Shown one piece after another: positions 12,195 through 25,469 of a stretch of DNA of 30,333 nt (position 1 is its first letter; each line of letters begins with the position of its first letter). Under the pieces are notes generated by a model, which made no database searches, was not told the DNA's origin, and saw nothing but the letters and a program-made list of their open reading frames with translations. This DNA is from Parvularia atlantis. Its lineage: Eukaryota; Opisthokonta; Rotosphaerida. The DNA lies in NCBI GenBank assembly GCA_943704415.1, contig CALSCO010000271.1, forward strand, positions 1 to 30,333. The letters run 5' to 3'. The position numbers and the translations under genes were made by a program.

Positions 12195-14841
12195 TCACAG
12201 CATTGCGCCCGCAATAAAGACCTCACCGACAGCGGAAATGAACGTCGACGAGAGGGCAAAGGGGCAGCGCGGAAAGCGAAACAGTCGCCCGTGTGTGCGC
12301 TCGAGCTCCGGCAGGTAGTCCTCGAAGAAGCGGAACGTGCGCGCTGGGCCACCGGCCTGTGAGACGGGCACGAGGCGCCACAGCGGGCGCGCACCGGTCG
12401 TCCCCGCGCGGAGGACGCCGCCGGGCCACGCCATTGACGGCTCGTGGGCGAGGTGGTAGAGGAAGTGGTCGTGCATGACGCGGAAGCGGAAGCCGAGCGC
12501 GTTGAGCAGCACTGCGCGTGGTGGTCGGCAGGGCGCGAATGGAACGCCAGGCTGGGCGCGCACCCGCATGTTGCTGCTTGTCGCCGCCCTGGTTCGTGAA
12601 GCGCTCGTCGTACAGCGGCGCCGACCTGCGCGCCATATCGTCAAGACGCGGCGCAGCGCGCACGGTCGGTCGCCTCACCGGTGCACGATGTAGTACGGCT
12701 CCCACTGCGACTCGAAGCAGACCTCGTAGTAGGACAGCTCGGACAGGTCGCGGCGCCCGAGCGGGCGGTCGAGCAGGACGCTCAGCCGCGACGGGCCGTG
12801 GCCGATCTGAGGCGCGGTCAGTGGTGACCAGGCGCACTGTCGTGCGGAGCGCTCACCGGCGACGTGAGGCGAGCGTCGTTGCGCGCGACCAAGCCCCGCA
12901 GCTCGTCGATGTCACGCGGCGGGCGCGCCGACGCCTGGCATGCACGGTGTGAGCACGCGGCGCGCGCTCTGCGTGCGTCACGCGCCTGCTCGCTCAGCTC
13001 GACGCAGTTGACCACGTACGCAAACAGCTCGCCGTCCTTGTGGTGCTGCTGCAGCGCACCGGCGACCTGCAAAGTCTCAGTGACAAGGCGCACGCGCACA
13101 GTGCATCCCGACGCCGCACCAGCGCCTGCGCTCGCTCGACCAGCAGCGGGTCGGGCACAAAGTCCGCGTCGACCACAAACACGGCCTCGGTCTGGGCGGC
13201 GCGGATGCCTGTAGCGACGAGCGGTGGGCACGCCGCGTGCACCGCCACGGCAAGGCACGCACCGATGTTGCGCAGGCGGTTGATCGGGTACTCTTGGAAC
13301 GGTCGCCGGAAGTCTGGCTTGACGACTGTCCAGACGGCCTGCCGCAGCGTGCGCAGGACCGACAGCCGCCGGGTGTGCTCCTCCCACGACGACGTCTTTG
13401 CGCCTGTGTGCGTCCCCGTCACGTGCTCTGCCCAGAAGTCGATCAGCGAGAACAGGTCCCACGGGTTGGTCAGGTAGCTGTTTTCGCGTGTCCCGTCAGC
13501 CGCACAGTGCGCGCGTGCACCGATCGACGCACACGACGATCGACATCGGCCCGGGCCAGTTGCGCGCGATCGCCAGCAGCCGCGGCAGCCGCGCCACGGA
13601 CAGCTGCGTGACGAGCGTGACGGCTGCGATGCACATGGTCAGCGGCGTCTGCCTTCCAGTCACGGCCGCGCGCGCACCGGTCGTCAGCTTGCCCTGCCCG
13701 CGCACCGGCACTTGATCTCCGTTGAGCATGACCGTGCGCTGCCACTCGTCGGCGAGGTTGCGCCGCACGTCGTCGTCTGCAGCGCCGGCGTGAGCACGCA
13801 CCGGGCCAAGGGCGCACGAAGAAGCACCAGGCGACAGCCGCGCCAGCAGCTCTAGCGAGCGGAGGAGCACGCCTGCGCCCGCACACGCACATTAGTCGCT
13901 CGAGAGCAGCCGCTGCAGGTGTGCGGCGCACCCGCGGGCTGCACGGTCCACGCGCTGGGCGTTCTCCCGCAGAAGGGCGGCTGCGGCTCCCTTGCGCCGT
14001 CGTTGCAGCTGTGCTCCCCTTGGTCAAGCACATCCACGCCGTACCCGTCCCTGTGCGGACCTGGTTGAGACAGCGCGATGCAGTGGCATCGCACGCACGC
14101 CTGGGCCACAAGCACGATGAGCTCGGGCGGGACCACCACGCGGCTGACGCGCGCGAGCGCGATCTTTCGCTGCGGTGAGCCGGTGCAGCCAGTTACGCGG
14201 CACACACCTCGAGGCGGTTGACGGTGCGGTGCGCCGGCAGCGTCGTGCACGCGCCCTCGTCGCACAGCTGCACGACGGCCGCGGCGTTGTGCACCTCGAA
14301 GACGTCTGCGCCACGCGTCAGAGTGCGGCGCGGGGGGGTCGGCCCGGCGCGGCGCACCCGTCACGAGCAGGTTGTCGGCGAGCGCACACACGGCCGCCGG
14401 GCACGCGTGGCTGCCGGCCGTGAACGCGCGCAGCACGCGGCCGTCGCCCGCGTGCACAAAGATGGCCACGGGCAGGTCGGGAGGGATCTGCGCACGAGCG
14501 CGCACGTCAGCGGCAGTGCGCACGCCAGCGAGCCAGGCCGCGCACGTCGATGACGTCGACGGCATCTGCCAGGCCAAGCTCGCGCAGCCGCGCCGCCGTG
14601 GTCGTGCCGGGTGCGAGCGTGGCGCACGCGCCGCGGCGGTCGCACACGCGCACGCGGTCTATGGCGCGCCCTGGCAGCGCGCCGTCGTCCGCCGGCGGCA
14701 CGTACAGCCAGAACACGACGAACGCCGTCACCTGCAGCGCCGCCAGCACCAGCGCGACCGCGCGCACGGCCCGGCCGGTCTGCGCGGCGCACGCGTGTGT
14801 TGGGTGACAGCGAGGCGCGCGGCCATGCTTTGCACCGCCAT
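12195..14841 (-). CDS. LARGE/B4GAT1-type glycosyltransferase (GT49), type II membrane protein
   Basis: Golgi-type glycosyltransferase; family members transfer glucuronic acid or build Xyl-GlcA repeats. Exons complement(12195..12511, 12564..12625, 12679..12806, 12857..12934, 12986..13066, 13120..13208, 13263..13477, 13521..13648, 13712..13776, 13828..13872, 13932..14050, 14099..14163, 14208..14305, 14358..14487, 14546..14779, 14836..14841); 619 aa. A short cytosolic N-terminus is followed by a signal anchor (about residues 9-27, VALVLAALQVTAFVVFWLYV). The GT49 part carries MCIAAVTLVTQLSVARLP, FQEYPINRLRN, the DxD motif VFVVDADFVPD (382-384), WEPYYIVHR, YDERFTNQGGDK and FRVMHDHFLYHLAHEP. There is no GT8 domain as in animal LARGE; the roughly 230 residues after the anchor are unassigned. 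The 6-nt first coding exon and the GC-AG intron 12935-12985 are inferred from phase. Confidence 0.88.
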
Positions 14842-15043
14842 CACGACGAACGCTTGTCACGCTGTCTTTCTGCTTGGCGGTGCACTTGCTCGGCTTGACA
14901 AGGACAGACGGAGGCACGGACCGGTGAGGAGGAGTGCGGAAGGGAGGGGGAAGGGGGCCGGACGCGGGAGGAGGAGACGTATCAGCAAGGAAAGTTAGCA
15001 CAAGGCCGTCGTGCGGCCGCATGACGATGGCGCGGTCTACCGC

Positions 15044-18000
15044 TCACGAGCTCGCTTGTGACGCCGCCGCGAGCATGCTCAGGTTGGGGATCGTGCAGAT
15101 GACGTCGCTTCCTTGGCCTGCCGCGTGGGCGCGCCGGGGTCAGTGGGCCGGCCGGCGACGCTGCCGGCGCACGCACCCCTCTTGAACACGAGCTCGGGCG
15201 CCGCGTTGTCCTCCTCAAAGACGATCTTGCCGACGGCCTTCGTGTTGTCAAACTCGATGCCCGACGCGATCACGAGCTTCGGCTTGCGCTTCGTCAGCGC
15301 CTCGACCGCGCGGTACAGCCGCGTGGCGACTTCTACTGTCCGCGCGCCTGGCGTTGCGTGCGCGTGATGTCAGCGTACCGGCGCTAGGCACGCCCGGTCG
15401 ACTGCGCACCCGTCGGCTCGATCAGGCACAGGTCGCCCTTCTTCTCATTCTGCGTGCGGATCACAAAGACACCGTCGCCCATCGTCGACATCTGCACGCG
15501 CACCATCAGCCATGCGTGCGGGCACGCCATCGCCGCGCTGTCCGCACCTCCACGCCGACAATGTTCTCGAACGGCACGCGCGTCTTGGGCTTGACGCCCT
15601 TCTCGATGATGAGGTACAGAGCCTTGTCAGTCACGACGACACCGCGCTCCTCCTTCTTGAGCGAGCGGTTGCGCTTGAAGCCGCTGAACGATGCCAGGAT
15701 CTTCTCGCCGCCGGCCTGAATCTTGTCCCAAGCGGGCATGTTACCTGCGCAGGCGCGCGCTCAGCCGCTGCACGGCGCACACGCGGCCGAGACTCACCCA
15801 GGCCGAGCACGTCGCCCTTGAACGGCACGGCAACCGAGACCGGGTACGACACCTTCTTCCCGCGGAAGAGCTCGCTCGCCGTCAGCTTCTCCTCAAACAT
15901 GAACTTGCGCTCGGGCTTGAGCGCCTTGCGGTACAGGCGGGCCTGCGCATCGCGGCGTCAACCAACGTGTGCGCGCAGGGGAACGGCAGCCTCGTGCACC
16001 TGGTGGCGCCGGTACAACTCCTTGAGCAGCTTGGAGGCAGCGGCGAGCGAGGCCACGCAGCCGGGCCACTGTGTGGGTGCGCGTGTGAGCGAAGTGTGCG
16101 ACCGGCCGCAGCGTCACAAGCGCACCTGCACGTCGCGCCAGTGGCCCTTGGCCTTGCGGCAGGCCTCGGCGCAGCGCTTTAGGAAGACCTTGCGCTGAGC
16201 GCGCGCGCGGTGAGCGGGCTCAGCACCAGGCCGGACGAGACAGGGCCTCGAAGGCGCACCATCAGCAGGCGGAAGCCGGCCTGCAGGATGGGCGCGGCGT
16301 ACTTGGGCAGGCGCGTGCGCAGAACCTGCCGCGCGCTGGCGCGTGAGCCGCGCGCGCAGAGGTGACAGGCGCTGCCGCACCTTGTAGTTCTTGCGCGCAA
16401 GCTTGCCACGGATCTGCGTCTCGATCTTGATGGCCGCGGCCTGCACAGGAAGCTGTTGGACGACGCACAGCAGAGCGCGCACACATCGCAAGCACGCGCC
16501 TTCTTCTTCAGGAAGTGTTTGCGGCCCAGGAGCGCGCGCGTGTTGCACGAGATCTTGGTCACGGCCGCGCGCATCTTCTGGAACTTGCGCGAGTAGTAGT
16601 GCGCGAGGTAGCGCGCCTTGATCGCCGTCACAAGCGCGTGCTTCCTGCAAGCGGTGTCAGCGGCCAGCGCGCGCAGCGCGGCGCCCCGCACGCACTTCTT
16701 GTTGCGGTTCTCCTCGAGCTGGAAGAGCGTGAGCGGGTTGCGGATAAACACCTTGGTCTTGCCCAGCTGGTACTCCTGGTCCACTGCGCCGCCAAAGACT
16801 GCTCAGCCGGCCGCACGCGCACCCCGCAAGCACACATGCACTGGCGCACCCAGCCCCTGCGCCTTGAGGATAAAGTGGCAGCCGTCGCGCGGGTTGCCGC
16901 TGAAGTTGGGCCAGGTCTGCTTGGCCAGCATCTTGTAGCGCTCGAGGAATTTCTCAAACTTCTGGCGATAGCAGAAGCCGGCGCGCTTGACGCGCACGTT
17001 CTCGAGCAGCCTGCATTGGCCGCCGCAAGCGCTCAGCCGGCTCCGCCGCACGGCGAGCAGTGCGCACGCGGCACGCACCCGAGGTAGCGGACCTGGTGGC
17101 GGCACAGGTCGGCCTGGAACACGCTCGCAGACTTGCTGTCGTTCGGCTTAATGCAGCGGACGTAGTGGGGGTTCTGCGTGCGCGCGCGCGCGCGCTGTCA
17201 GCCGCGGCGAGGAGCGTGCGCGCGGCGGGGCGCGCCTTGTTGAGCAGGTTCTTCATCAGCTGCTCCATCGAGTTGCGGAACTGCGTGCCGGCCGAGTCCG
17301 GGCGCTTGAGGTCGGCGTTCTCGGCCGACTCGGGGAAGAGCGACCTGCGGCGCACACGTCGTCAGCCTGCGCGGCATCGCCCCCTCGAAGGCGCAGCGCA
17401 CTTGATCGAAGGGTTCTTGGACGAGCCGATGGCGTAGATTAGGTCGCGGAAGAGCAGGTCCTTGTTCTTGTCAATGAACGCGTCGGCATTGTAGACGACG
17501 TCGCCGGCGTAGTGCTTGAGGCGGAAGTCGCTGTCGCCGAGCGACCGCTCGGCGCGGTTGGTCTGGCGCGACCTGGCGGGCACGCGGCGCGGGTGAGTCA
17601 CCCGGCGTGCCTGCGCCCGAAGCGGCGCACTCAAAGTGCGCGTGCGAGCCGAAGCTCGAGTTGAACTTGTCCATCAGCGTCGCCGTGTTGACGTCGCCGG
17701 GGCGCAGGCACTCCTCGTCGAGGCGGCCGATGATGCCGGTTTGCTTCTGCACGCCGCGCGAGCCGCCATGGTATAGTCGTGAGCGAGCGAGCAGTGTGGT
17801 ACGGTTGCAGCAGCGCCGCACACCTCCTCGATGAGCTTGCAGATGATGGCGTTGTTGAAGTAGTCGATCGGCGTCCACTGGATGCCCTGTCGCGCCGTCC
17901 CCCGCGCGGCGTCAGACCTCGAACGCACGCGCGGTAGGCGCCAGGCACACCTCGCGTTGGTATTCCTCCTGCTCCTGCTTGAGCGTGAGCTCGATGAAGA

Positions 18001-19141
18001 TCTGCTGCAGCTTCTCGTTGCAGTAGTTGATGCAAAACTGCTCGAACGAGTTGACCTGCACGGCGGCGGCGCAGCGACTCAGTGCCCAATGCAGGGCGCG
18101 GTACGGGCGCCGCACGCACCTGGAGGATTTCAAAGCCGTAGATGTCGAGTACACCGATGACCGCGCGGCGGCCGGCCTCCTGCGGGCGCGGTCAGCGGGC
18201 TGGCCGCGCGCAGGGCGGCGGCGCCGCACCTTTGAGAAGATGTTCTCGTTGATCTTCTTGACGACCCACGAAAACAGGCGGTCGTAGACCGACTTGGCCA
18301 GCGCGTCACGCGAGTAGTTGGCCTGGCACGGCGCTCAGCACGCGGGCGCCAGAGGCTGCCGCGGCCGCGCACCTGGTCGACCGAGAGCGGCGTTGAGATG
18401 TCGGCACCTGCCTTGGCCGAATCCTTGACGGTGCGGAAGGTCAGGGCGCGCTCGAGCACGGCCGAGTCGACCTCGAACGCGCGCGCGGCCTTCTCGAGCG
18501 CTTTAGCGGCCGCCCGCGGTGGTCAGCCGCGCCGTCCGGGTGTCCAGTGGGCGCGCGTACCCTCGAAGTTGGCGATCTTGCTGTGATCCTCGCCCTCGAA
18601 CGTGACGTTGCCCACGTGCAGGATGCCGGCCACGACGCGGAAGAGCGCCTGGATCGCGTCCTGCTGGAAGCCGATGACCTTCATCGCACTCTGCCCGAAT
18701 GGCGGTTAGCGCGAGCGCGCAGCCGGCTCTTTGCGCGGCACGCACCGAGACCTCCTTGAAGTCGGCCTTGTCGTCGATCGACTTGACCTGGTCCACGCCG
18801 CTCTGGTTCGTGTAGTGGTAGTCGGCCGGGTTGCCCGTCAGGCCGAGCGTGTCTGCGAGCAGGCGCGGGTGAGCGGCCCGGCGCCGGCCCAGCGGGCGGG
18901 CGCGCGCACTCTTCAGGTTGTCGTCGCCGCCGCGCAGCAGCTGGTAGTAGATGTGGAAGTTGCGCTCGCCGGGCGACTGGTACACAACGCGCGACTACAG
19001 GAGGCGCGCGTGAGCGGGTGCGCGAACCGCCCGGCCGTGCGGGGCCACTGACCTTCTCTAGCAGGTAGTTGGTGACGATCCCACCAATCGGGTCGCCCTT
19101 GTAGTCGAACTGGAGGTCCATGTACTTGCCCTGGGAGCGCC

Positions 19142-19176
<35 letters not shown>

Positions 19177-19865
19177 CGCGTGAGCTTGTCCGCGCCCGCT
19201 CCTGTCGCGTGGACGCACGAAGCGCGACGAGTTGTCGTTGCGGGTCGTCTTGGCGTTGCCGAAGGCCTCGAGCACGGGGTTCGAGTTGAGCAGCTGGTCC
19301 TTGACATGGTCGACCTCCTTGCTGCTGCCGCTGACGGCGGCGATGTACTTCATGATGATCTTGGACGCCTCGGTCTTGCCTGCCCCGCTCTCGCCCTGCG
19401 TGCGTGCGTGCGGCGTGAGACGGCGCCGGCGGCCGCGACGGACCACACACGGTGATGAGGATGCACTGGTCGACGTTGCGGTCGCGCATGTTGCGGTACG
19501 CGTCGTCCGCGACCGAGAAGCTGCCCCGCGCGCGAGCGTGTGAGTGAGGCGTGCGTGCGCGACCAGGCGGCCGACGACGTACATGTGCGGCGGCAGCTCG
19601 TACATGTTGCCGCCCCGGTGTTTCTCGATCAGCTCGGGCGTGTACAGGTTGACCTTCTTGTACGGGTTCATTGACACAACGACGTTGCCGATGAAGGTCT
19701 GGCGGGCGGCGTGAGGCGGCGTGCGAGGGGGGGCGGGGCGTGCGGGGCGCGACGCACGTAGATCCGGTCCTTCTTGAAGCGCAGCTCGAGGTTGTCCATG
19801 AAGCTGTCCTCGTTGACCGTGTCCAGCAGAACAAAGTCGCCCACGCCGGGCTCGGCCAGATCCAT
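15044..19865 (-). CDS. Class I myosin heavy chain (motor, three IQ-like repeats, TH1 tail)
   Basis: Actin motor linking membranes to actin. 29 exons, 1046 aa: complement(15044..15117, 15177..15335, 15410..15491, 15548..15744, 15798..15942, 16000..16068, 16126..16194, 16260..16325, 16381..16440, 16500..16644, 16696..16798, 16850..17010, 17079..17173, 17236..17344, 17402..17572, 17631..17746, 17824..17886, 17951..18055, 18120..18179, 18230..18322, 18373..18500, 18561..18690, 18746..18852, 18910..18994, 19053..19130, 19219..19395, 19451..19520, 19583..19698, 19758..19865). P-loop GESGAGKT (99-106), switch I NDNSSRF (151-157), switch II DIYGFE (376-381), [26 protein letters not shown], and converter LGKTKVF. 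Three IQ-like units about 23 residues apart (about 695-760) are followed by a TH1 lipid-binding tail to the end. There is no SH3 domain, so this is a short-tailed form. The TEDS position reads Ala with Asp next to it. Two introns are GC-AG. Confidence 0.97.
16441..16499 (-). other. GC-AG intron in the myosin IQ region
   Basis: Donor AAG|GCGCGT and acceptor GCAG, phase 0. A GT donor further in (GTGTGC) would also stay in frame but adds five residues. Removing the whole GC-AG intron keeps the IQ units exactly 23 residues apart, which favours the GC donor. Confidence 0.75.
17174..17235 (-). other. GC-AG intron in the myosin motor domain
   Basis: The donor is AAG|GCGCGC and the acceptor CGCAG, phase 0. 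The junction gives [15 protein letters not shown], a nearly invariant stretch of myosin motors. There is no GT near the junction that could give the same protein. Confidence 0.93.
19144..19176. repeat. 33-nt poly-G/poly-C tract in a myosin intron
   Basis: 33 consecutive G on the plus strand. On the sense (minus) strand it is 33 C between a GCTCAC branch-like motif and the CCCAG acceptor of the intron 19131-19218, in the position of the pyrimidine tract. It also makes this intron one of the longest here (88 nt). Confidence 0.95.
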
Positions 19866-22547
<2,682 letters not shown>

Positions 22548-22570
22548 CGCACTTCAGAGCTACAGTGGCG

Positions 22571-24065
22571 ATGGCGCCGCCCGCAGGCGCCGCCGAGCAG
22601 GACTGGTGCGCGGGCCGTCCAGCGCACGCCGGGCCGGCCTGACGCGCGCGGGCTGTGCGGCCGCGCGTGCGCGTGTGCAGGATCTCGGTCGTCAAGCACC
22701 TGCTGGCCGGCGGCGTCGCCGGCGCCGTGTCGCGCACCGTCGTCTCTCCCTTGGAGCGGCTCAAGATTCTGTTCCAGGTGCGCGTCCCGCGCCTGCGGCC
22801 CGCACGGCTCACGCGGGCGGCGGGGGCGGCGGTGGCGGTGGCAGGTGCAGGGGCCGGGCGCGGGCAAGCACGTCGGCGTCGTGTCGACGCTGGTCAACAT
22901 CTACCGCAGCGAGGGCGTGCTCGGTGCGCGCGCTTGCTCAAGCGAGCCATGTGGCCCCGCCGCCCGACGGCTGAGACGCGCGCGGCCGCCGCCAGGGTAC
23001 TTTCGCGGCAACGGGACCAACGTCGTGCGCATCGCGCCGTACTCGGCCGTGCAGTTTGCGTCGTACGAGGGCGTCAAGAAGGTGGGCTGCTGACGCGGCA
23101 AGAGGGGGCCACACATGGGCACTGACCCTCTACCGACCGCGCTCCAGTGGCTACTGTCGCTCTCGCCGCACAAGAAACGCCTGGACACGCACGAGACGCT
23201 CTTTGCCGGTGCGTGCGCGTGCACGGCTGGCCGCGCGGGACCGCTCACGGCTTCGTCCGCCCAGGCGCCGTCGCGGGCATCTGCTCGGCCACGTCAACCT
23301 ATCCGCTCGACATGGTGCGCACGCGGCTGGCGATCGAGACCGCGACCGGTGCGCCTCGGGCGGGCGCATGACGCGACCGTGCTCACGCGCGCTGCTACAC
23401 GCAAAAGGCACCGGCCAGCCGCGCTACAAGGGGATAGCGGACGCGCTGCGGACGATCTACCGTGAGGAGGGCGGGGTGCTGGCGTGGTACCGCGGCGTCG
23501 TGCCGACCGTGCTGGTGCGCGTGCGCGTGGCCGCACGACGTGGCCGCACGGCGTGGCGTGGCCGCACGACGTGGAGGCTCATGCAGCGAGCGCAGGGCGT
23601 CGCGCCGTACGTCGCCGTCAACTTCAGCGTGTACGAGTCGCTGCGCGCGTGGTTCGCCAAGCGCCGTGAAAGCGGGCCGACGACGATGGAGAAGCTGCTG
23701 TGCGGCGCTGTCGCCGGGACGACGGCGCAGACCTGTACGTGGCGCGCTCCGCGCGCGCGTCGAGCTGTGCGCTTACTTGCGCGCGCCTGCAGTCACGTAC
23801 CCGATGGACGTGATCCGGAGGCGAATGCAGGTGCACACGATGCCTGGCAGCCCGTACCTGTACACGAGCACGTGGAACGCGCTGGTGGTGATCGTGCGGA
23901 ACGAAGGTGCGCACACGCGGGGTGGGTGGCTCGCTGCTGACACGTGGGGCAGGGCTACGCGGCCTGTTCAAGGGCATGATCCCCAACTACCTCAAGGTCG
24001 CGCCGCTCAACGCGACTTCGTTCGTCACGTACGAACTCATGAAGTACGTGCTGCAGACGACCTGA
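22571..24065 (+). CDS. Mitochondrial carrier family (SLC25) protein
   Basis: Six-helix metabolite carrier of the inner mitochondrial membrane. Exons 22571..22605, 22681..22777, 22845..22923, 22996..23081, 23148..23208, 23265..23348, 23408..23514, 23596..23734, 23793..23906, 23953..24065; 304 aa, the normal carrier length with no EF-hand extension. All three signature motifs PX[DE]XX[KR] are present: SPLERLK (about 34-40), YPLDMVR and YPMDVIRRRMQ. Further matches include GNGTNVVRIAPYSAVQF and GLFKGMIPNYLKVAP. Overall it resembles the CoA / adenosine-phosphosulfate / ATP-Mg carrier branch (SLC25A42, Leu5, YPR011C); the substrate cannot be told from the sequence. The intron at 23515-23595 contains a short tandem duplication. 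Converges on DNAJC8, 59 bp between stops. Confidence 0.93.
23526..23575 (+). repeat. Tandem GTGGCCGCACG repeats inside a carrier intron
   Basis: Three imperfect copies of GTGGCCGCACGRC lie within the 81-nt intron 23515-23595. They explain why that intron is longer than its neighbours. Confidence 0.8.
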
Positions 24066-24124
24066 GCAACCCGGCATGTTCTTTTTTGTACAACTTTTCG
24101 CGCACATGCACCGCTGAGCGCCCG

Positions 24125-25252
24125 TCACTCCAGTGTCCCGCCCAGCTTGGCCGGCCGCTTGATAAACGTCTTGGACGGGTCCTCCTGCACGAGCTTCGGC
24201 GGCTTGAGCTCGGTCGCGCCCTTGCGCTTCTTGTTGGTCTGGTAGTCGCGCCAGCTGGCCACGCGCCCGTCGCTGGCGCACGGCGGGCGGCGACGTGAGT
24301 GCCGCGCACCGCTCGCACGCTGAGCGCGCGCCCCGCGCACCGCGTCTCCTCCCAGAGCTTGTCGGCCTGGGCCTTGCGCTTGCGCTCCTCCAGCTGGCGC
24401 TCGATCTCGGCGATCTTGCGGCCCTCCTCCTCCATCTGTTTCTGCGTGAGGACCTTCTTGCGCCACTCGACCTCGGCCAGCAGCTTGTTGGTGTTGAGCC
24501 GGAGCTCGGCCTGGAAGTCGGGCGTGTAGATGGCCGGGTCGCCGCGCGGCAGCTTGCGCTCGCGCAACATAGTCTCGAGCGCGTCGTCGTAGACCGAAAG
24601 CAGTGACTCGCGCTTCTCATCGTTCAGCAGGGCCGTCTGCGCACCGGCCAGCATGCCGAACGCGTCCTGCGCCTTCTCGTGCTTGCTGCGGGGCGCACGC
24701 TTCTTAGCACGCGCGACGAAAGTAGCCTCGCCACGTGGTGACGCACCACTTGTCGGGGTGCACCTGCAGCGACTTTTTGCGGTACGCAAGCTTGATGTCG
24801 CTGCGCGGTTGCGGGCACGGCGCGGGGTCAGCGCCACGGCGGCCCGTTGCACACGCGCGCACCGCACGTCGGCCGTGAATGGCACGTCAAGGATCTCAAA
24901 CGGGTTGAGCTTGAACGCGCCCAGCACCCGCTCGACCTCGACCGCCGCCGCCTCCTGTGCCAGGTACGTCTCTACGTCAACGTCAGGGGGCGGTGCGCGT
25001 GGGGCTGCTGGAGCTGCTGCTGCCGGAGGGGCCGGTGGCGGGGGCGGCGTAGGCGTAGGCGGCTGCGGCGGCGGCGACTGCGCGGCAGAGCGAGGTGGTG
25101 GTGGCGGCGGCGGCGGCGGTTGTGCGGCTCTTGCCGAGTGAGCTGCTGGCGTGGCGTGTGACGGGGGCGGCGGGGGGGGCGGGGGCGGAGCATACTGCGC
25201 GCGGAGCGGCGGCGGCGGCGGCAGGTGCACCAATGACGCCGATCTTGCTGGA

Positions 25253-25290
<38 letters not shown>

Positions 25291-25431
25291 GTAAAAGTGC
25301 CCGCCGGCACCGCGCGACACCGACGCCGACGCCGAAGACGGTGGGGGCGGCGGTGGCGGTGGCGGCTGCGACGGCGGCGGCGGCGGCGGCGGCCCCGGTG
25401 GTGGCGGCGGTTTGAACGTGAAGGGGTACAT
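24125..25431 (-). CDS. DNAJC8: DNAJC8-like J-domain splicing factor with polyproline N-terminus
   Basis: J-domain co-chaperone associated with spliceosomes (DNAJC8/SPF31). Exons complement(24125..24272, 24341..24685, 24747..24800, 24863..25431); 371 aa. The first about 140 residues are proline/alanine/serine-rich, driven by a (CCG/GGC)n-like region. Then come LNPFEILDVPFTADVRDIKLAYRKK and the HPD motif (VHPDK, His204-Asp206). After the J-domain there is a highly charged helix (LLAEVEWRKKVLTQKQ, then a run of E/K/R to about 325) and the family's C-terminal RDGRVASWRDYQTNKKRKG. The polyproline extension is absent from the usual DNAJC8 and is the oddity here. The start lies 38 bp after the FIG4 stop on the same strand. 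Confidence 0.9.
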
Positions 25432-25469
25432 TGGCTTAGGCGTTGTTTGAAATGGAGTGCTAATTAAAA

